The notes: generated by a model not told the origin, from the sequence alone. Numbered from the stretch's first letter, positions 50,022-61,173 are shown. The stretch: DNA of 64,000 nucleotides from an uncultured Rikenella sp. (GCA_947627885.1 CANQXP010000003.1:20328-84327), one strand, 5' to 3'. Made by a program: numbers and translations.

Positions 50022-50771
50022 TATTTCGCCTTTATATCCGTAACACTACATGCACAGGAGCCAATATTTGATACGCTGACTGTAAAACACGGATATAAGT
50101 TTCAGAATAACCACTCCTTATACTTGGCATATCAATTCATATATCCGTCAGGTAATACGGCTCCGATTAGAAGAATCAGAGAACAGATAACCAACGATTT
50201 TTTCTCTTATACGGATGCCGTCACAAAAGTCCTCGATAACCATTCTTCCCCGTCCGACAGGCAGGATGATTCGCACCGTGCTTTGAATCTTATTGCACGA
50301 CAATACGAAGATGCGATTATCGAAGAAATTGCGACACAGTTGAAAGTGGAGGATAACGGTTTCACGGGGAAAAACTACGATGAAAAATATTCAGCGGTCA
50401 GCACCGTCAATAACAAAGTATTCGTTTACATGATGCAGGGTTATTGGTATCGTGGCGGATTACACGGGTTGGAAACGACCACCACGACCAACTATGACTT
50501 ACAAACGGGCGACAAAATAACGATAGACGATTTATTCCCCGAAGAATCCCAATCGGTCATGCTCGAATTGGTAAAGCAGGAAATAGACGAATCCTTATGG
50601 CCTAAGGTCATGCTAACCGATAACTTTATGATACTGCCTAAAGGAATACGATTCCGATTCAATCCGTATGAAATAGCCTCGTATGGCGATGGCAGAATAG
50701 ACGCCACCGTCAAATACACAGATTTCCGTCATTTACTGAAACCAACAGCCATACGGTATTTCAAGCAATAG
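50007..50771 (+). CDS. secreted DUF3298-like protein, 5' end truncated at integrase junction
   Basis: LLYFAFISVTLHAQEPIFDTL (signal peptide without n-region); TTNYDLQTGDKITIDDLFPEES...PYEIASYGDGRIDATVKYTDFRHLL. Confidence 0.65.
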   Translation: MVPLLYFAFISVTLHAQEPIFDTLTVKHGYKFQNNHSLYLAYQFIYPSGNTAPIRRIREQITNDFFSYTDAVTKVLDNHSSPSDRQDDSHRALNLIARQYEDAIIEEIATQLKVEDNGFTGKNYDEKYSAVSTVNNKVFVYMMQGYWYRGGLHGLETTTTTNYDLQTGDKITIDDLFPEESQSVMLELVKQEIDESLWPKVMLTDNFMILPKGIRFRFNPYEIASYGDGRIDATVKYTDFRHLLKPTAIRYFKQ

Positions 50772-51075
50772 CCTTTAGAACAGCCTTAACTACCTCGCTC
50801 TGGAGAACAGGGCGGGGTTTCTTTTTTTGGGCACAATTTGGCCTAAGACTAATTAACAATCAGTAAGATAACTAATTTATTAACCCGTAGATAGTATGTA
50901 ACCAGTGTTGCACACAGTGTGTAACATTTCCCCAAAAACACCCCATTTTTCCCTGAAATCCGCCCGATTTACTCCTGCCAGCCGATAAACGAAACTCCCC
51001 GCACTGTATGATGCAGGAAGTTGTAACCGATTGATTATAAAAGAAAAACCGCCTGTTTCCAGACGGTTTGCAGTG

Positions 51076-51148
51076 AGCGGAAAACGAGACTCGAACTCGC
51101 GACCCCAACCTTGGCAAGGTTGTGCTCTACCAACTGAGCTATTTCCGC
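51076..51148 (-). tRNA. tRNA-Gly (anticodon GCC)
   Basis: GCGGAAATAGCTCAGTTGGTAGAGCACAACCTTGCCAAGGTTGGGGTCGCGAGTTCGAGTCTCGTTTTCCGCT. Confidence 0.97.
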
Positions 51149-51293
51149 AGGTTTACGGCTACAAAAATAGAACGAAAATCCGAATCTGCAAAATGTTTTT
51201 GCGATACAACTGAGCTTGATGCGGTTAAAATATTCAGGCTGAATTAGCTAAAGTGGCCGCATTTTTGTTAGATTCGCAATAAAAACGAACAGG

Positions 51294-51722
51294 ATGGAAC
51301 AAGTTAAACTGGATTGGAAAGGCGGGATGCAATTCGATGCACAGGTTGGGGACCATGTCATTACTCTCGATGCTTCGGAAGAGCTCGGCGGCATGAACCT
51401 CGGTGCACGGCCGAAACCCCTGTTGCTGGTGGCGCTGGCCGGATGCACCGGGATGGATATCGCTTCGCTGGCCCGCAAAATGCGGGTGGAATTCGATAAG
51501 ATCGAGATCGAAGCGGATGCCGAAAAAAACGATGAAATACCGACTGTTTACACTTCCATGACGCTCATATACCGGTTCGAAGGAAAAGGGATAGATCCTG
51601 CCAAACCGTTGAAGATGGTCAACCTGTCGCAAGAGAGGTATTGCGGTGTGGCGAATATGCTGCGAACAGTGGCTCCGATCGGTTTCGAGGTTTACCTAAA
51701 CGGAGAGCGCATCGACCGGTAG
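51294..51722 (+). CDS. OsmC-family protein
   Basis: PKPLLLVALAGCTGMDIASLARKMRV, size and fold pattern. Confidence 0.88.
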   Translation: MEQVKLDWKGGMQFDAQVGDHVITLDASEELGGMNLGARPKPLLLVALAGCTGMDIASLARKMRVEFDKIEIEADAEKNDEIPTVYTSMTLIYRFEGKGIDPAKPLKMVNLSQERYCGVANMLRTVAPIGFEVYLNGERIDR

Positions 51723-51766
51723 GTCGTTATCGGTTTGATTATTAACCGGAACCGGTCAGGAGCGAA

Positions 51767-52417
51767 TTATTTGACCTTGATAAAAGCGGAGGTCTCGGAC
51801 AGTACCAGTTCGGGACCATCCCAATTTACAGTCGCCAACGCATCCGCGCTGTTCGGTACCATAAATACGACGACCGATTCGCTCAACCGGCCCCAATGTC
51901 CTTCCGTGATGCCGTAAGAGTTGGCAGGAACATCGTGCGTGGTCATTTTATAGGTGTAATCGTCGTGCAGCTCCAACGTGATTTGCTGCGACGTGGTGTC
52001 GGCCAGTTTGTCGATATAGCGCCCCGCGAGGCGTTGTTTCGGATTGCAGTGGCGCAAGGTATCGAATTGCCCGAACCGAGTGATGACCAGCTCCAGCGGA
52101 TACCCCTCGGCATGGCCGGCCTTAGGCTGGAGATAGCCCTCCATAACGGCGTAACAGGGAAGCATCTCCGGTCCCGGCAATGCCGTATAACGCCTTTCAG
52201 CGTTCAGGTTGTCGCCCGTCTGGGCGATAGGGAGCGTGACGCCCGTGGCACAGTCGGTGAGCACCGCCGCATCGGCGTAATAGACGTAATCGCCGCTGAA
52301 GAAGAAATCCTTGGAGGCCAGCATCGGATCGGTGATCTTGTTGCTGTTGCTGTTGTTCGTGACGCCGCCGCAGGCGGTCAGTAACGGCAATAATAGGAAG
52401 TTGATAAGCTTTTTCAT
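51767..52417 (-). CDS. lipoprotein, possibly NlpE-like
   Basis: LLPLLTACGG lipobox; FFFSGDYVYYADAAVLTDCATGVTLPIA. Confidence 0.55.
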   Translation of the reverse strand: MKKLINFLLLPLLTACGGVTNNSNSNKITDPMLASKDFFFSGDYVYYADAAVLTDCATGVTLPIAQTGDNLNAERRYTALPGPEMLPCYAVMEGYLQPKAGHAEGYPLELVITRFGQFDTLRHCNPKQRLAGRYIDKLADTTSQQITLELHDDYTYKMTTHDVPANSYGITEGHWGRLSESVVVFMVPNSADALATVNWDGPELVLSETSAFIKVK

Positions 52418-52521
52418 AAGTGGGGCGGAACAAAGTAAACTATACAAAATTAATAAAACCCGCCATATTTTCGCAGGTATGACGAAAATATGGCGGGTTT
52501 TTCGAAAAGGTTTCTGTCAGA

Positions 52522-53946
52522 TTATCTGACGTGGTTGAAACAGCTTTGTGTCTGCGGCTGTTTCTTATTCCATTTTTCGGCGCTGTTGGTCGGGTTTTCG
52601 AGCGCGTCGAGTTCAGCGACACAAGCTTTGAGGTCTTTCATCAGCAGGTCTGCGAGGTCGATGCCTACGCCCTGGCGGGCAACGATACGCATGATAACCA
52701 CCTCCTCCATGTTAGCCGGCATGGTGTAGGCCGGAACCTGCCACCCTTGGATATGCAGGCGGTCGGAAAGATCGTAAAGCGTCCATTTGCGGTTCGGGTC
52801 CTCTTTCAGCTTCCAGATGAACAGCGGATTAGGCATTTCGTCGGTGAAGAATTCGAAGATGCCCATTTTTTTCAGCTCTTCGCGCAGGTAGAGGCAGACG
52901 TTGAGTGAGCTGGCCTGCACGTCGTGGTAGCCGTTCCACCCCAGGCGGATCAACTGGTAGTATTGCGCGAGCACCTGGTTCCCCGGGCGCGAGAAGTTGA
53001 TCGAGATGCTGGGCACTTCGGCGCCGAGGTAGTTGACGGCGAAGTTCATCTCCTGGGGCAGGTAGGATTTGTCTTTCCACACGACCCAGCCCACGCCCGG
53101 ATATACGAGTCCGAATTTGTGGCCCGAAGTGCTGATCGAGAGTACCCATTTGAGGCGGAAGTCCCATTGCACGTCCGGATAGATGAAGGGCAGGATGAAA
53201 CCGCCGGTCGCGGCGTCCACGTGGATGCAGATTTCCCAACCCGTCTTGGCGTTCAGCTTGTCGAGGGCGTCGTTGATGGCTTTCACGTCGTCGTTCAAGC
53301 CGGTGATGGTCACACCCTGGATCGGCACCACGCAGATGGTGTTCTCGTCGCACATCTGGACAACCTGTTCCGGATCGAGGGTAATGTGGTTCATGTCCAC
53401 CGGTACCTGGCGCATCTCAACGTCCCAGTAGATGGCGAATTTTTCCCATACCACCTGGAAGCAGGATGAGATGATGAAGTTGGGCTTGTCGGTCGGTTTG
53501 CCGGCTGCTTTGCGGCGTTTTTTCCAACGGAAGAGGGCGGCAATACCGCCGAGCATACAAGCTTCGGAAGAACCTACGGTACTGGTCCCCATGCAGTATT
53601 GTCCGTCGACGGCTTCGGGCGAGTTCCACAGTTTGGCGATGATGTTGACGCAGCGGCGTTCGATCTCGGCGGTCTGCGGATATTCCGTCTTGTCGATCAT
53701 GTTCTTGTCCATGGTTTCGGCCATGATGCGGCGTGCGCTGTCGTCCATCCAGGTGGTGACGAACGTGGCGAGGTTCAGCCGCGCGTTACCGTCGAGCATG
53801 GCTTCGTCGTGTACGATCTGGTAGGCGATGTCTTCCGCGGTGCCTTCCTTGGTCAGTTCGGTCTTGGGGGCAACGCGCTGTTCTTCGTTCGAGCCGAAGA
53901 TCGGAGTATCGACAATGTCCTTTTTAAGCATAGGGAATTTTTTCAT
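52522..53946 (-). CDS. gadB: glutamate decarboxylase (PLP-dependent)
   Basis: YCMGTSTVGSSEACMLGGIAALFRWK, HVDAATGGFILPF, SISTSGHKFGLVYPGVGWVVWK. Confidence 0.95.
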   Translation of the reverse strand: MKKFPMLKKDIVDTPIFGSNEEQRVAPKTELTKEGTAEDIAYQIVHDEAMLDGNARLNLATFVTTWMDDSARRIMAETMDKNMIDKTEYPQTAEIERRCVNIIAKLWNSPEAVDGQYCMGTSTVGSSEACMLGGIAALFRWKKRRKAAGKPTDKPNFIISSCFQVVWEKFAIYWDVEMRQVPVDMNHITLDPEQVVQMCDENTICVVPIQGVTITGLNDDVKAINDALDKLNAKTGWEICIHVDAATGGFILPFIYPDVQWDFRLKWVLSISTSGHKFGLVYPGVGWVVWKDKSYLPQEMNFAVNYLGAEVPSISINFSRPGNQVLAQYYQLIRLGWNGYHDVQASSLNVCLYLREELKKMGIFEFFTDEMPNPLFIWKLKEDPNRKWTLYDLSDRLHIQGWQVPAYTMPANMEEVVIMRIVARQGVGIDLADLLMKDLKACVAELDALENPTNSAEKWNKKQPQTQSCFNHVR

Positions 53947-54142
53947 AGCTTTTGGTTTTAGTGTTTTCGAATTGTTTTTTGTCTCGATAAGTTGTACGCA
54001 GCCATGCTTGCGGACGTCCCAAAATATCTCAAATACTATGCCATTCCCGGAGTGCCCGACGGTTATTCCGGGATTAGACACGCTGCCGGCAGGCCTTTCC
54101 GGATTCCGGAGAAAACCGACGCCCGGTTCGGGAAATGAAAAA

Positions 54143-54171
54143 GGGCGTCCCCCCGTGAAGGGGGAACGCCC
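54143..54171 (-). terminator. hairpin terminator downstream of guaB
   Basis: GGGCGTCCCCCcgtgaaGGGGGAACGCCC. Confidence 0.65.
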
Positions 54172-54217
54172 GATAAAATGATAGGGAGAAAAGGATAGAG
54201 TAGTAGTGCCTTTTGTG

Positions 54218-55690
54218 TCAGTCCTGGCGGCTGTAGTTCGGAGCCTCGCGCGTGATGGTCACGTCGTGCGGATGGCTCTCCTGCATCCCAGATGAGGTGA
54301 TGCGCACGAACCTGGCGTTTTTCAGCGCCTCGATATCTTTGGCCCCGCAGTAACCCATCCCGGCCCTGAGGCCTCCGACGATCTGGTAGATCACCTCCGC
54401 CAGCTGCCCTTTGTAGGGCACCCGTGCGGCGATCCCTTCCGGAACCAGTTTCTTGATGTCGTCTTCGGCATCCTGGAAATAGCGGTCTTTGGAGCCTTTC
54501 TGCATCGCTTCCAGCGAACCCATCCCGCGGTATGACTTGAATTTACGGCCGTTGTAGATGATAGTTTCCCCCGGCGACTCTTCGACGCCTGCGAACATGG
54601 AGCCCGCCATGACACAATCGGCCCCCGCCGCAATGGCCTTCACAATGTCCCCCGTATAGCGGATCCCGCCGTCGGCGATGACCGGCACGCCGGTTCCTTT
54701 CAGGGCCGACGTCACGTCGTAAACCGCATTGAGTTGCGGCACCCCGACGCCCGCGATAATACGCGTCGTGCAAATGGAGCCCGGCCCGATGCCGACCTTC
54801 ACTCCGTCCGCCCCCGCCGCTACGAGCATCCTCGCCGCATCGGCCGTCGCGATATTTCCGACGACCACATCGAGATCCGGATATTTCGCTTTGACTTCCT
54901 TGAGCTTTTCGATCACGCCTTTCGAATGGCCGTGCGCCGTGTCGATCACGATCGCGTCCGCGCCCGCTTCGTAAAGCGCCGCCACGCGTTCCATCGTGTC
55001 GTGGGTGACCCCTACGCCCGCCGCCACGCGCAGCCGCCCCTTCGAGTCTTTCGCCGCATTGGGGTTGTCCTTGACTTTGGTGATGTCCTTATAGGTAAGG
55101 AGTCCCACCAGCTTGCCGTTTTGGTCGATGACCGGCAGCTTTTCGATCTTGTTGTTGAGCAGGATTTTGGCGGCTTCGTTCAGATCGGGGTTGTGGGTGG
55201 TGACCAGGTTCTCCTTGGTCATCACCTCGCTGATCTTTTTGGCCGCATCGGTCTGGAACCGCAGGTCGCGGTTGGTGACGATCCCGATCAGTTTGCAGTC
55301 GTCGTCGATCACAGGTATCCCGCCGATCTTGTTCTCGTGCATCAACGCTTTGGCGTCGCCCACCGTCCCGTCGGCCTTGATGGTGATCGGGTCGTAGATC
55401 ATCCCGTTCTCGGCGCGTTTCACCTTGCGCACCTGGTGCGCCTGCGCGTCGATCGGCATGTTTTTGTGGATCACGCCGATCCCGCCCTGCCGGGCGATGG
55501 CGATGGCCAGTTCGGCCTCGGTCACGGTGTCCATGGCCGCCGACACGATCGGGGTGTTGATAGGCACATTACGGGAGAATCGCGAAGCCACGGAAACTTC
55601 GCGCGGAAGGATTTCGGAGTAGGCGGGAACGAGGAGTACGTCATCGAAGGTCAGGCCTTCGGCTACGATTTTTTCATCTATGAACGACAT
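54218..55690 (-). CDS. guaB: IMP dehydrogenase
   Basis: [21 protein letters not shown] pair, [37 protein letters not shown]. Confidence 0.98.
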   Translation of the reverse strand: MSFIDEKIVAEGLTFDDVLLVPAYSEILPREVSVASRFSRNVPINTPIVSAAMDTVTEAELAIAIARQGGIGVIHKNMPIDAQAHQVRKVKRAENGMIYDPITIKADGTVGDAKALMHENKIGGIPVIDDDCKLIGIVTNRDLRFQTDAAKKISEVMTKENLVTTHNPDLNEAAKILLNNKIEKLPVIDQNGKLVGLLTYKDITKVKDNPNAAKDSKGRLRVAAGVGVTHDTMERVAALYEAGADAIVIDTAHGHSKGVIEKLKEVKAKYPDLDVVVGNIATADAARMLVAAGADGVKVGIGPGSICTTRIIAGVGVPQLNAVYDVTSALKGTGVPVIADGGIRYTGDIVKAIAAGADCVMAGSMFAGVEESPGETIIYNGRKFKSYRGMGSLEAMQKGSKDRYFQDAEDDIKKLVPEGIAARVPYKGQLAEVIYQIVGGLRAGMGYCGAKDIEALKNARFVRITSSGMQESHPHDVTITREAPNYSRQD

Positions 55691-55751
55691 AATGGCTACC
55701 TGTTAATAAATTTGGGCAAAGGTAATGCTTTTTCTCGAATCTGGGGGCGTT

Positions 55752-56159
55752 TCAACTGAAAAAAGGAGCGAGTTTTTCGAGCAGCGCACGTGGCGGACGG
55801 CAGGCGGTCTTGGTGTCGGCGTGCATAAAGGCCAGCGTCACAGCGCCCGTGGTGATCCGTTCGCCGTTTTCGCGGAAAACCTCGTAGTCGAATTTGATTT
55901 TCACGCCCGGCATTTCGCGCAGGGTCGTCCGTATGGTCAGCAGGTCGTCGTAATAGGCCGGATTCTTGTAGTTGACCTCTACTTTCAGCACGGGCAGCAT
56001 CACCCCGGCCGCTTCGATCTCGGCGTTGGGCAGCCCGATGTGCCGCATCAGCTCGGTGCGTCCCATATCGAAAAGTTCCACGTAGTGCGAGTGGTAAAAG
56101 AAGCCCATGCGGTCCACGTCCCCGTAGGGAACACGGAATGTCGTGTCGTGTACGATCAT
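55752..56159 (-). CDS. YbgC-like acyl-CoA thioesterase
   Basis: FRVPYGDVDRMGFFYHSHYVELFDMGRTELMR hot-dog motif. Confidence 0.9.
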   Translation of the reverse strand: MIVHDTTFRVPYGDVDRMGFFYHSHYVELFDMGRTELMRHIGLPNAEIEAAGVMLPVLKVEVNYKNPAYYDDLLTIRTTLREMPGVKIKFDYEVFRENGERITTGAVTLAFMHADTKTACRPPRALLEKLAPFFS

Positions 56160-56288
56160 ATGTTTGGTTTCGGAGTGAGCGTTTCGTTCGAATAGAACAA
56201 AGATAGCGAAAATCGGCGTATCCTCACATCCGATTCCGGCTTTCGATACGTCTTATTCCTGATGTTTCATTTAAACTTAATTTTCAAG

Positions 56289-57494
56289 ATGATGATACGA
56301 AGCCTTCTTTGTTCAGCATTGGTCTTGTGCGTTTGCGGCGAAGCCGTTGCGGCGGCTAAAAAAGCGGAACGTGTCGAAGTGGCGCTGAAAAATGCCGGGG
56401 ACAGCGTGGTGGCGATTTATTATGCCGTCGGTGGCCCCATGCCCGATGACCGGGACATGAAGACATTGCCGATGCTTGACGGACGTTTTTTGCTGGATGT
56501 GCCGCAAACGGATTCGGTTTACGAAGTGCTTTTCTATCCCGTTGCAGCAACGGAACTGATGAACCTGAGAAGGCCGGGCCGCGGATGGGTGCCGGAGATC
56601 AAAGTCTGCCGTTTTTACCTCTTTCCCGGCGAGCGTGTCCGGGTCACGGGCGAGTTGAACGATTCGATGCTGGTCTGGAGTGCCGATACTCCGCTGTATG
56701 AACTGAAACAACGAGCAGAGCGGGGGGAGTTTACGGATTACAGGCTGAAGGAGTACCGGGCTGACCGGAAAGTGGAGCTTCTGTTGGGTGGCGGCGCATC
56801 GCACGATGAGTTGAGGGCGGCCTCCGAAGAGTCTAAGCGTTGGCGAAACGCCCGGCGGGCATGGGAACAGGCGTGGCTTGGAAAGCATCCGGAACAAGAG
56901 TTGGCCGGGCTCTATCTGTTGCAATCCCGGTCGGACGATCTCGATTCGCTGTATAATATGCTTGGGGAGAAAGTACGCACTGGAAGGCTGAAGCCGTTGT
57001 TGGACAGCCGTATGGCTTCGTATAATGAATACCGGGCCAATACGGCGGCCCGTGAGCAGATGAATGCCGGAAAAGAGTTGCCTGCGCCGGACTTCACGCT
57101 GCCCGACGTGCAGGGTAAACCGTTCAAACTTTCGTCTTTATACAACCGGGGCAAATACACCGTGTTGGACTTCTGGGGCATGTGGTGCGGCTGGTGTGTC
57201 AAGGGGATTCCGCTGATGAAGGAGTACTACGCGAAATACAAAGACCGGGTCGAGTTCGTCGGCCTCGACTGCAACGAGCCGGAACAGACCTGGCGCAAGG
57301 GCCTCGAAAAACACCGAATGCCCTGGATCGGGGTCTGGGCCGGAAACGACCGGAGCGTGCAGACCCAATACGGTATACAGGCTTTCCCGACCAAGGTTGT
57401 GATCGACCCGGCTGGCGTGATCGTCAAGCGTTTCGAAGGCGAAAGCGAGGAATTCTACCAGTATCTGGATTCGCTTTTCGGCGCAGCCGAGTAG
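56289..57494 (+). CDS. TlpA-like thiol-disulfide oxidoreductase with DUF4369-like N-terminus
   Basis: PDFTLPDVQGKPFKLSSLYNRGKYTVLDFWGMWCGWCVKGIPLMKEYYAKY. Confidence 0.88.
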   Translation: MMIRSLLCSALVLCVCGEAVAAAKKAERVEVALKNAGDSVVAIYYAVGGPMPDDRDMKTLPMLDGRFLLDVPQTDSVYEVLFYPVAATELMNLRRPGRGWVPEIKVCRFYLFPGERVRVTGELNDSMLVWSADTPLYELKQRAERGEFTDYRLKEYRADRKVELLLGGGASHDELRAASEESKRWRNARRAWEQAWLGKHPEQELAGLYLLQSRSDDLDSLYNMLGEKVRTGRLKPLLDSRMASYNEYRANTAAREQMNAGKELPAPDFTLPDVQGKPFKLSSLYNRGKYTVLDFWGMWCGWCVKGIPLMKEYYAKYKDRVEFVGLDCNEPEQTWRKGLEKHRMPWIGVWAGNDRSVQTQYGIQAFPTKVVIDPAGVIVKRFEGESEEFYQYLDSLFGAAE

Positions 57495-57501
57495 TAAAAA
57501 A

Positions 57502-58290
57502 TCAACGGCCTATATGCTCGCGCAGCGTTTCTATCCGGGAGTAGTCGGTCAGATCCATCTGTACCGGAACCACCGCCACGTAGCCGTGCGTCAGCGCCCA
57601 CTCGTCGCTATCTTCGGCTTCGTGTTCGAAGTTGTAGAATTTGCCTGACATCCAGTAATAGTCGCGGTTGTGCGGATCGGTGCGGTGGACGAAATCCTCG
57701 CGCCAGTTCCCTTTGGTCTGGCGGCAGACTTTGATCCCTTTTATCTCCGCCAGCGGAATATCCGGGATATTGACGTTGAGGCAAAGCCCCGCCAGCCGTT
57801 CCGCGGGCATGGCCAGCACCTGGGCGATGATCTCCCGCGCATAATGCACCGATGCGGTGAAATCGGCTGCGGGCGAATGGTCGGTCAGCGAAAAGCCGAT
57901 CGACGGAATGCCGTACAAAGCCGCCTCGGTCGCCGCCCCCATAGTCCCGGAATAGATCACGCTGATATTGGCGTTGGAGCCGTGGTTGATGCCCGAGAGG
58001 ACGAGGTCCGGAATGCGGTCTTTGAATATTTCGTCGAACCCGATCTTGACGCAGTCCACCGGTGTGCCCGTGCAGGAATAGACTTCGAGCCCCGGCTCGC
58101 AGGTCACGGCGCTGACGAACAGCGGGCGGTGCATGGTGATGGAGTGGGACATCCCGGAGTAGCTCTCGTTCGGGGCCACGGCCACCACATCGCCGAATTC
58201 GGTTGCCAGTTTGATCAGGGCGGCAATGCCTGCGGCCTGTACGCCGTCGTCGTTGGTCACGAATATGAGGGGTCTTCCGGATGCTGTCAT
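57502..58290 (-). CDS. surE: 5'/3'-nucleotidase SurE
   Basis: ILVTNDDG-type start PLIFVTNDDGVQAAGIAAL, VLSGINHGSNANISVIYSGTMGAATEA. Confidence 0.96.
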   Translation of the reverse strand: MTASGRPLIFVTNDDGVQAAGIAALIKLATEFGDVVAVAPNESYSGMSHSITMHRPLFVSAVTCEPGLEVYSCTGTPVDCVKIGFDEIFKDRIPDLVLSGINHGSNANISVIYSGTMGAATEAALYGIPSIGFSLTDHSPAADFTASVHYAREIIAQVLAMPAERLAGLCLNVNIPDIPLAEIKGIKVCRQTKGNWREDFVHRTDPHNRDYYWMSGKFYNFEHEAEDSDEWALTHGYVAVVPVQMDLTDYSRIETLREHIGR

Positions 58291-58516
58291 TCTGTTCAGG
58301 TCTTTGGTATTTGGAAACACAAATTTACCCAAAATATTTTGCCCGTTGTGAATTAATCGTTACTTTTGCGTCGCTTTTGTGCAGGAATCTCTTATGGAGG
58401 GTGCGGGAGATAATGGGGCAGTGGCCCCGTTTGCTTTCCAGAAACGGAAAATCCCGGCGCCCGACGGAAACCGTAACATTCCGCACGTTAACCCCTTTTA
58501 GATTCGGTTCCAAACA

Positions 58517-58876
58517 ATGAACAATCTGATCGCAGTAGCCCAGGAGGCTTTCAAACAGGAGACCGCCGAAGTCCCCGCATTCAAGGCAGGTGACACCGTC
58601 ACCGTAACCATCAAGATCCGCGAAGGTAACAAAGAGCGCCTTCAGAATTTCCGTGGCGTGGTGCTTCAGCGCCGTGGCTCGGGAGCCACCGAAACCTTCA
58701 CCGTCCGCAAGATCTCCGACGGGATCGGCGTGGAGCGTATCTTCCCGGTGAACTCGCCGACCATCAGCAAGATCGAGCTGAACAAAGTCGGGGTGGTGCG
58801 CCGTGCACGCATCTTCTACCTGCGTGACCTGACCGGTAAGAAAGCGCGTATCAAAGAGAAAAAGCTGACCAAATAA
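58517..58876 (+). CDS. rplS: 50S ribosomal protein L19
   Basis: [60 protein letters not shown]. Confidence 0.98.
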   Translation: MNNLIAVAQEAFKQETAEVPAFKAGDTVTVTIKIREGNKERLQNFRGVVLQRRGSGATETFTVRKISDGIGVERIFPVNSPTISKIELNKVGVVRRARIFYLRDLTGKKARIKEKKLTK

Positions 58877-58912
58877 GTCGCTTCCTTTTCTCTTTAGGGA
58901 TACTTTTCGAAG

Positions 58913-58937
58913 GCCTTGCATATCCGATATGCAAGGC
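58913..58937 (+). terminator. rplS terminator
   Basis: GCCTTGCATATccgATATGCAAGGCTTTCTTTG. Confidence 0.8.
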
Positions 58938-58970
58938 TTTCTTTGTTAAGTGTTCATCCGGAATGGGCGG

Positions 58971-60413
58971 TCATTCGTTTTCGACAAAGAAACGCTCGTC
59001 GTAGTTGACCAGATAGAGCCGCTCCGTGGCCCGCGTCACCGCCGTGTAGAGCCACCGCAGCAGTTCCAGGGTCATCAATTCGTCGCCGAACAGCATCACG
59101 TCCAGAAAGATGGCCGACCATTGCCCGCCCTGCGCCTTGTGGCACGTGATCGCATAGGCGAATTTCACCTGCAAAGCGGAGTAGAATTCATCCCCAAGCA
59201 CCGCCTTGTAGCGTTTCCCCTTCTGTTTGATCTCCGCATAATCCTGTTCCACGGCCAGAAACAGGCGCGACTGCTGCTCCCGGCTCAGGGAGGGCGCGTC
59301 GCTGTGCAGCACGTCCAGCAACAGCCAGCATTCTAAGCTGTAATCGTCGTAGTCCGGGAATTCCAGCTCCGCGTAGGCGAAATGGAAACCGTATTTCTCC
59401 CGCGTTTTATAGATCCGGTGCACCCGCGCGATGTCCCCGTTGGCGATGAAGTCCATCTTTGCATTCGGGTCGCGCTCCACGTAGTGGTAATTGTTCTTGA
59501 CCACCATCAGCATATCGCCCGAACCGATCTCCTCGTCGTAGTCCAGGATCGTCCGCCTGACGCCCTGGTTGTAGTGGTTCGCCCGCTTGTTGGAGCGCGT
59601 GATGATCGCTGTTTCCGACTGTCCGTACCGCCCGTAGCAGGAGTCGATCTCGTCGATCAGTTCCCGCCCGTCGAGCCGCACTACGTCCGGGAAATCGACG
59701 CTGAACTGCGGAATGTCCGCGAATCCCGCCTCGATCATACCCCGTATCTCCGTGGCATTGTAGAGAATGCCGGAATCGCTCTGCTGGCGCACCACCTCCG
59801 ACAAGGTGAAATTCCACACCGTACCGTATTTGGCCATGTATTCCGGGCTCAAAGCCGGGGAATAGTCGTAGCCCACCGGCGGCAGCTGCGCCTGGTCGCC
59901 CACCAGGATCACTTTGTTGTTGCGTCCGAGGCGGATGTAGTCGAACATATCTTCGATCAGGTCTCCCGTGCCGAACGCCGAACCGTCGCCGCTCAGGGAC
60001 GCCGCGCGTCCCGTCAGCATCGAGGCTTCGTCGATCAGGTAGAGCGTGTCGTTGGACTTATTGAAGTTCAGGTCGAATTTGGAGCCTTCGGCTCCCCCGG
60101 CAGTCCGTTCCCGGTAGATGGTCTTGTGGATCGTATAGGCGTCGGCCCCGGCATAGCGGCTCATCACCTTGGCAGCCCGTCCGGTGGGGGCCATCAGCAC
60201 GCACGGAAGTTCCATCTGGCGCAGTGTCCGCACCAGCGCCCCGATCACGGTGGTTTTCCCCGTTCCGGCATAGCCGTTGATCAGGAAAACGGCACTTTCG
60301 TCCCCGGAGGTGAGGTATTCCGCCAGCGCGTCGATCAACTTTTTTTGCTCCGCTGTTGGTGCGAATGCAAAATTGCTGTATATTTGGGTCGCAATATGGC
60401 TGCTCAGGGACAT
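58971..60413 (-). CDS. RecD-like/UvrD-type ATP-dependent DNA helicase
   Basis: FLINGYAGTGKTTVIGALV, LIDEASML, VGDQAQLPPV, AYAITCHKAQGGQWSAIFLD. Confidence 0.92.
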   Translation of the reverse strand: MSLSSHIATQIYSNFAFAPTAEQKKLIDALAEYLTSGDESAVFLINGYAGTGKTTVIGALVRTLRQMELPCVLMAPTGRAAKVMSRYAGADAYTIHKTIYRERTAGGAEGSKFDLNFNKSNDTLYLIDEASMLTGRAASLSGDGSAFGTGDLIEDMFDYIRLGRNNKVILVGDQAQLPPVGYDYSPALSPEYMAKYGTVWNFTLSEVVRQQSDSGILYNATEIRGMIEAGFADIPQFSVDFPDVVRLDGRELIDEIDSCYGRYGQSETAIITRSNKRANHYNQGVRRTILDYDEEIGSGDMLMVVKNNYHYVERDPNAKMDFIANGDIARVHRIYKTREKYGFHFAYAELEFPDYDDYSLECWLLLDVLHSDAPSLSREQQSRLFLAVEQDYAEIKQKGKRYKAVLGDEFYSALQVKFAYAITCHKAQGGQWSAIFLDVMLFGDELMTLELLRWLYTAVTRATERLYLVNYDERFFVENE

Positions 60414-60484
60414 GGCTTTCGGGGGTTTCAGGAGGTGGTCGGTTGCTGCTAACCGTAAACAAACTTAAAAACTAAAATCATAAG

Positions 60485-61114
60485 ATGAAAAAAATTCTTC
60501 TCCAGGTCCTTTTGCTGGCGGCGATCGTAGCATTGGTGTGGTGGCTTTATTCATTGTTCAATACGCCGCTCGAATTCGAACGCGCCCGTAAGGAACGCGA
60601 AACGAAGGTGGTCGAACGGCTCAAGGATATCCGTACGGCACAACGGGCTTTCCGCTCGAAATACCTGAAGTTCACTCCGAACTTCGACTCGCTGATCGCT
60701 TTCGTGGAGCATGACTCGCTGACTTTCGAACGGGCGATCGGATCGGAAGATGACTCGGTGGCTGTGGCTCAGGGGCTCGTGCACCGTCAGAAATTCCAGG
60801 TGGCGGTTAAGGATACCATCGAATTTTTCAGCCTGGGGGGGGATGTCAATAACCTGCGTTATATTCCGGGATCGGTGGAAGCTACCGGTTCGTTGCAGCA
60901 GTTCGCTATGGACACCGCTTCGATCGAAACCGAATCGAAAGTCGTCGTTCCGGTGTTCGAGGCCTTTGCCCAGTACCCGACTTTCCTGGGTGATCTGGAT
61001 AAACAGGAACTGATCAACTTCCGCGACTACCAGGTGAAAACCCTGAACCGCGCGGACGGCCTGAAGGTAGGTTCACTGACCGCTACCACCAACGAGGCCG
61101 GGAACTGGGAGTAG
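60485..61114 (+). CDS. conserved single-TM protein of unknown function
   Basis: N-terminal TM; lies in an operon-like run with DUF3822 and rsmD. Confidence 0.75.
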   Translation: MKKILLQVLLLAAIVALVWWLYSLFNTPLEFERARKERETKVVERLKDIRTAQRAFRSKYLKFTPNFDSLIAFVEHDSLTFERAIGSEDDSVAVAQGLVHRQKFQVAVKDTIEFFSLGGDVNNLRYIPGSVEATGSLQQFAMDTASIETESKVVVPVFEAFAQYPTFLGDLDKQELINFRDYQVKTLNRADGLKVGSLTATTNEAGNWE

Positions 61115-61173
61115 GTACGGGAGCCTGCGAGGTTGCGATCCCCCCCTTCCGAAACTTTAGATATTCAGGAACA

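Noticed and set aside
51076-51148. tRNA-Gly as the island attachment site
   Set aside because: No direct repeat of the tRNA 3' end was found at the left boundary by eye; proximity alone is not sufficient.
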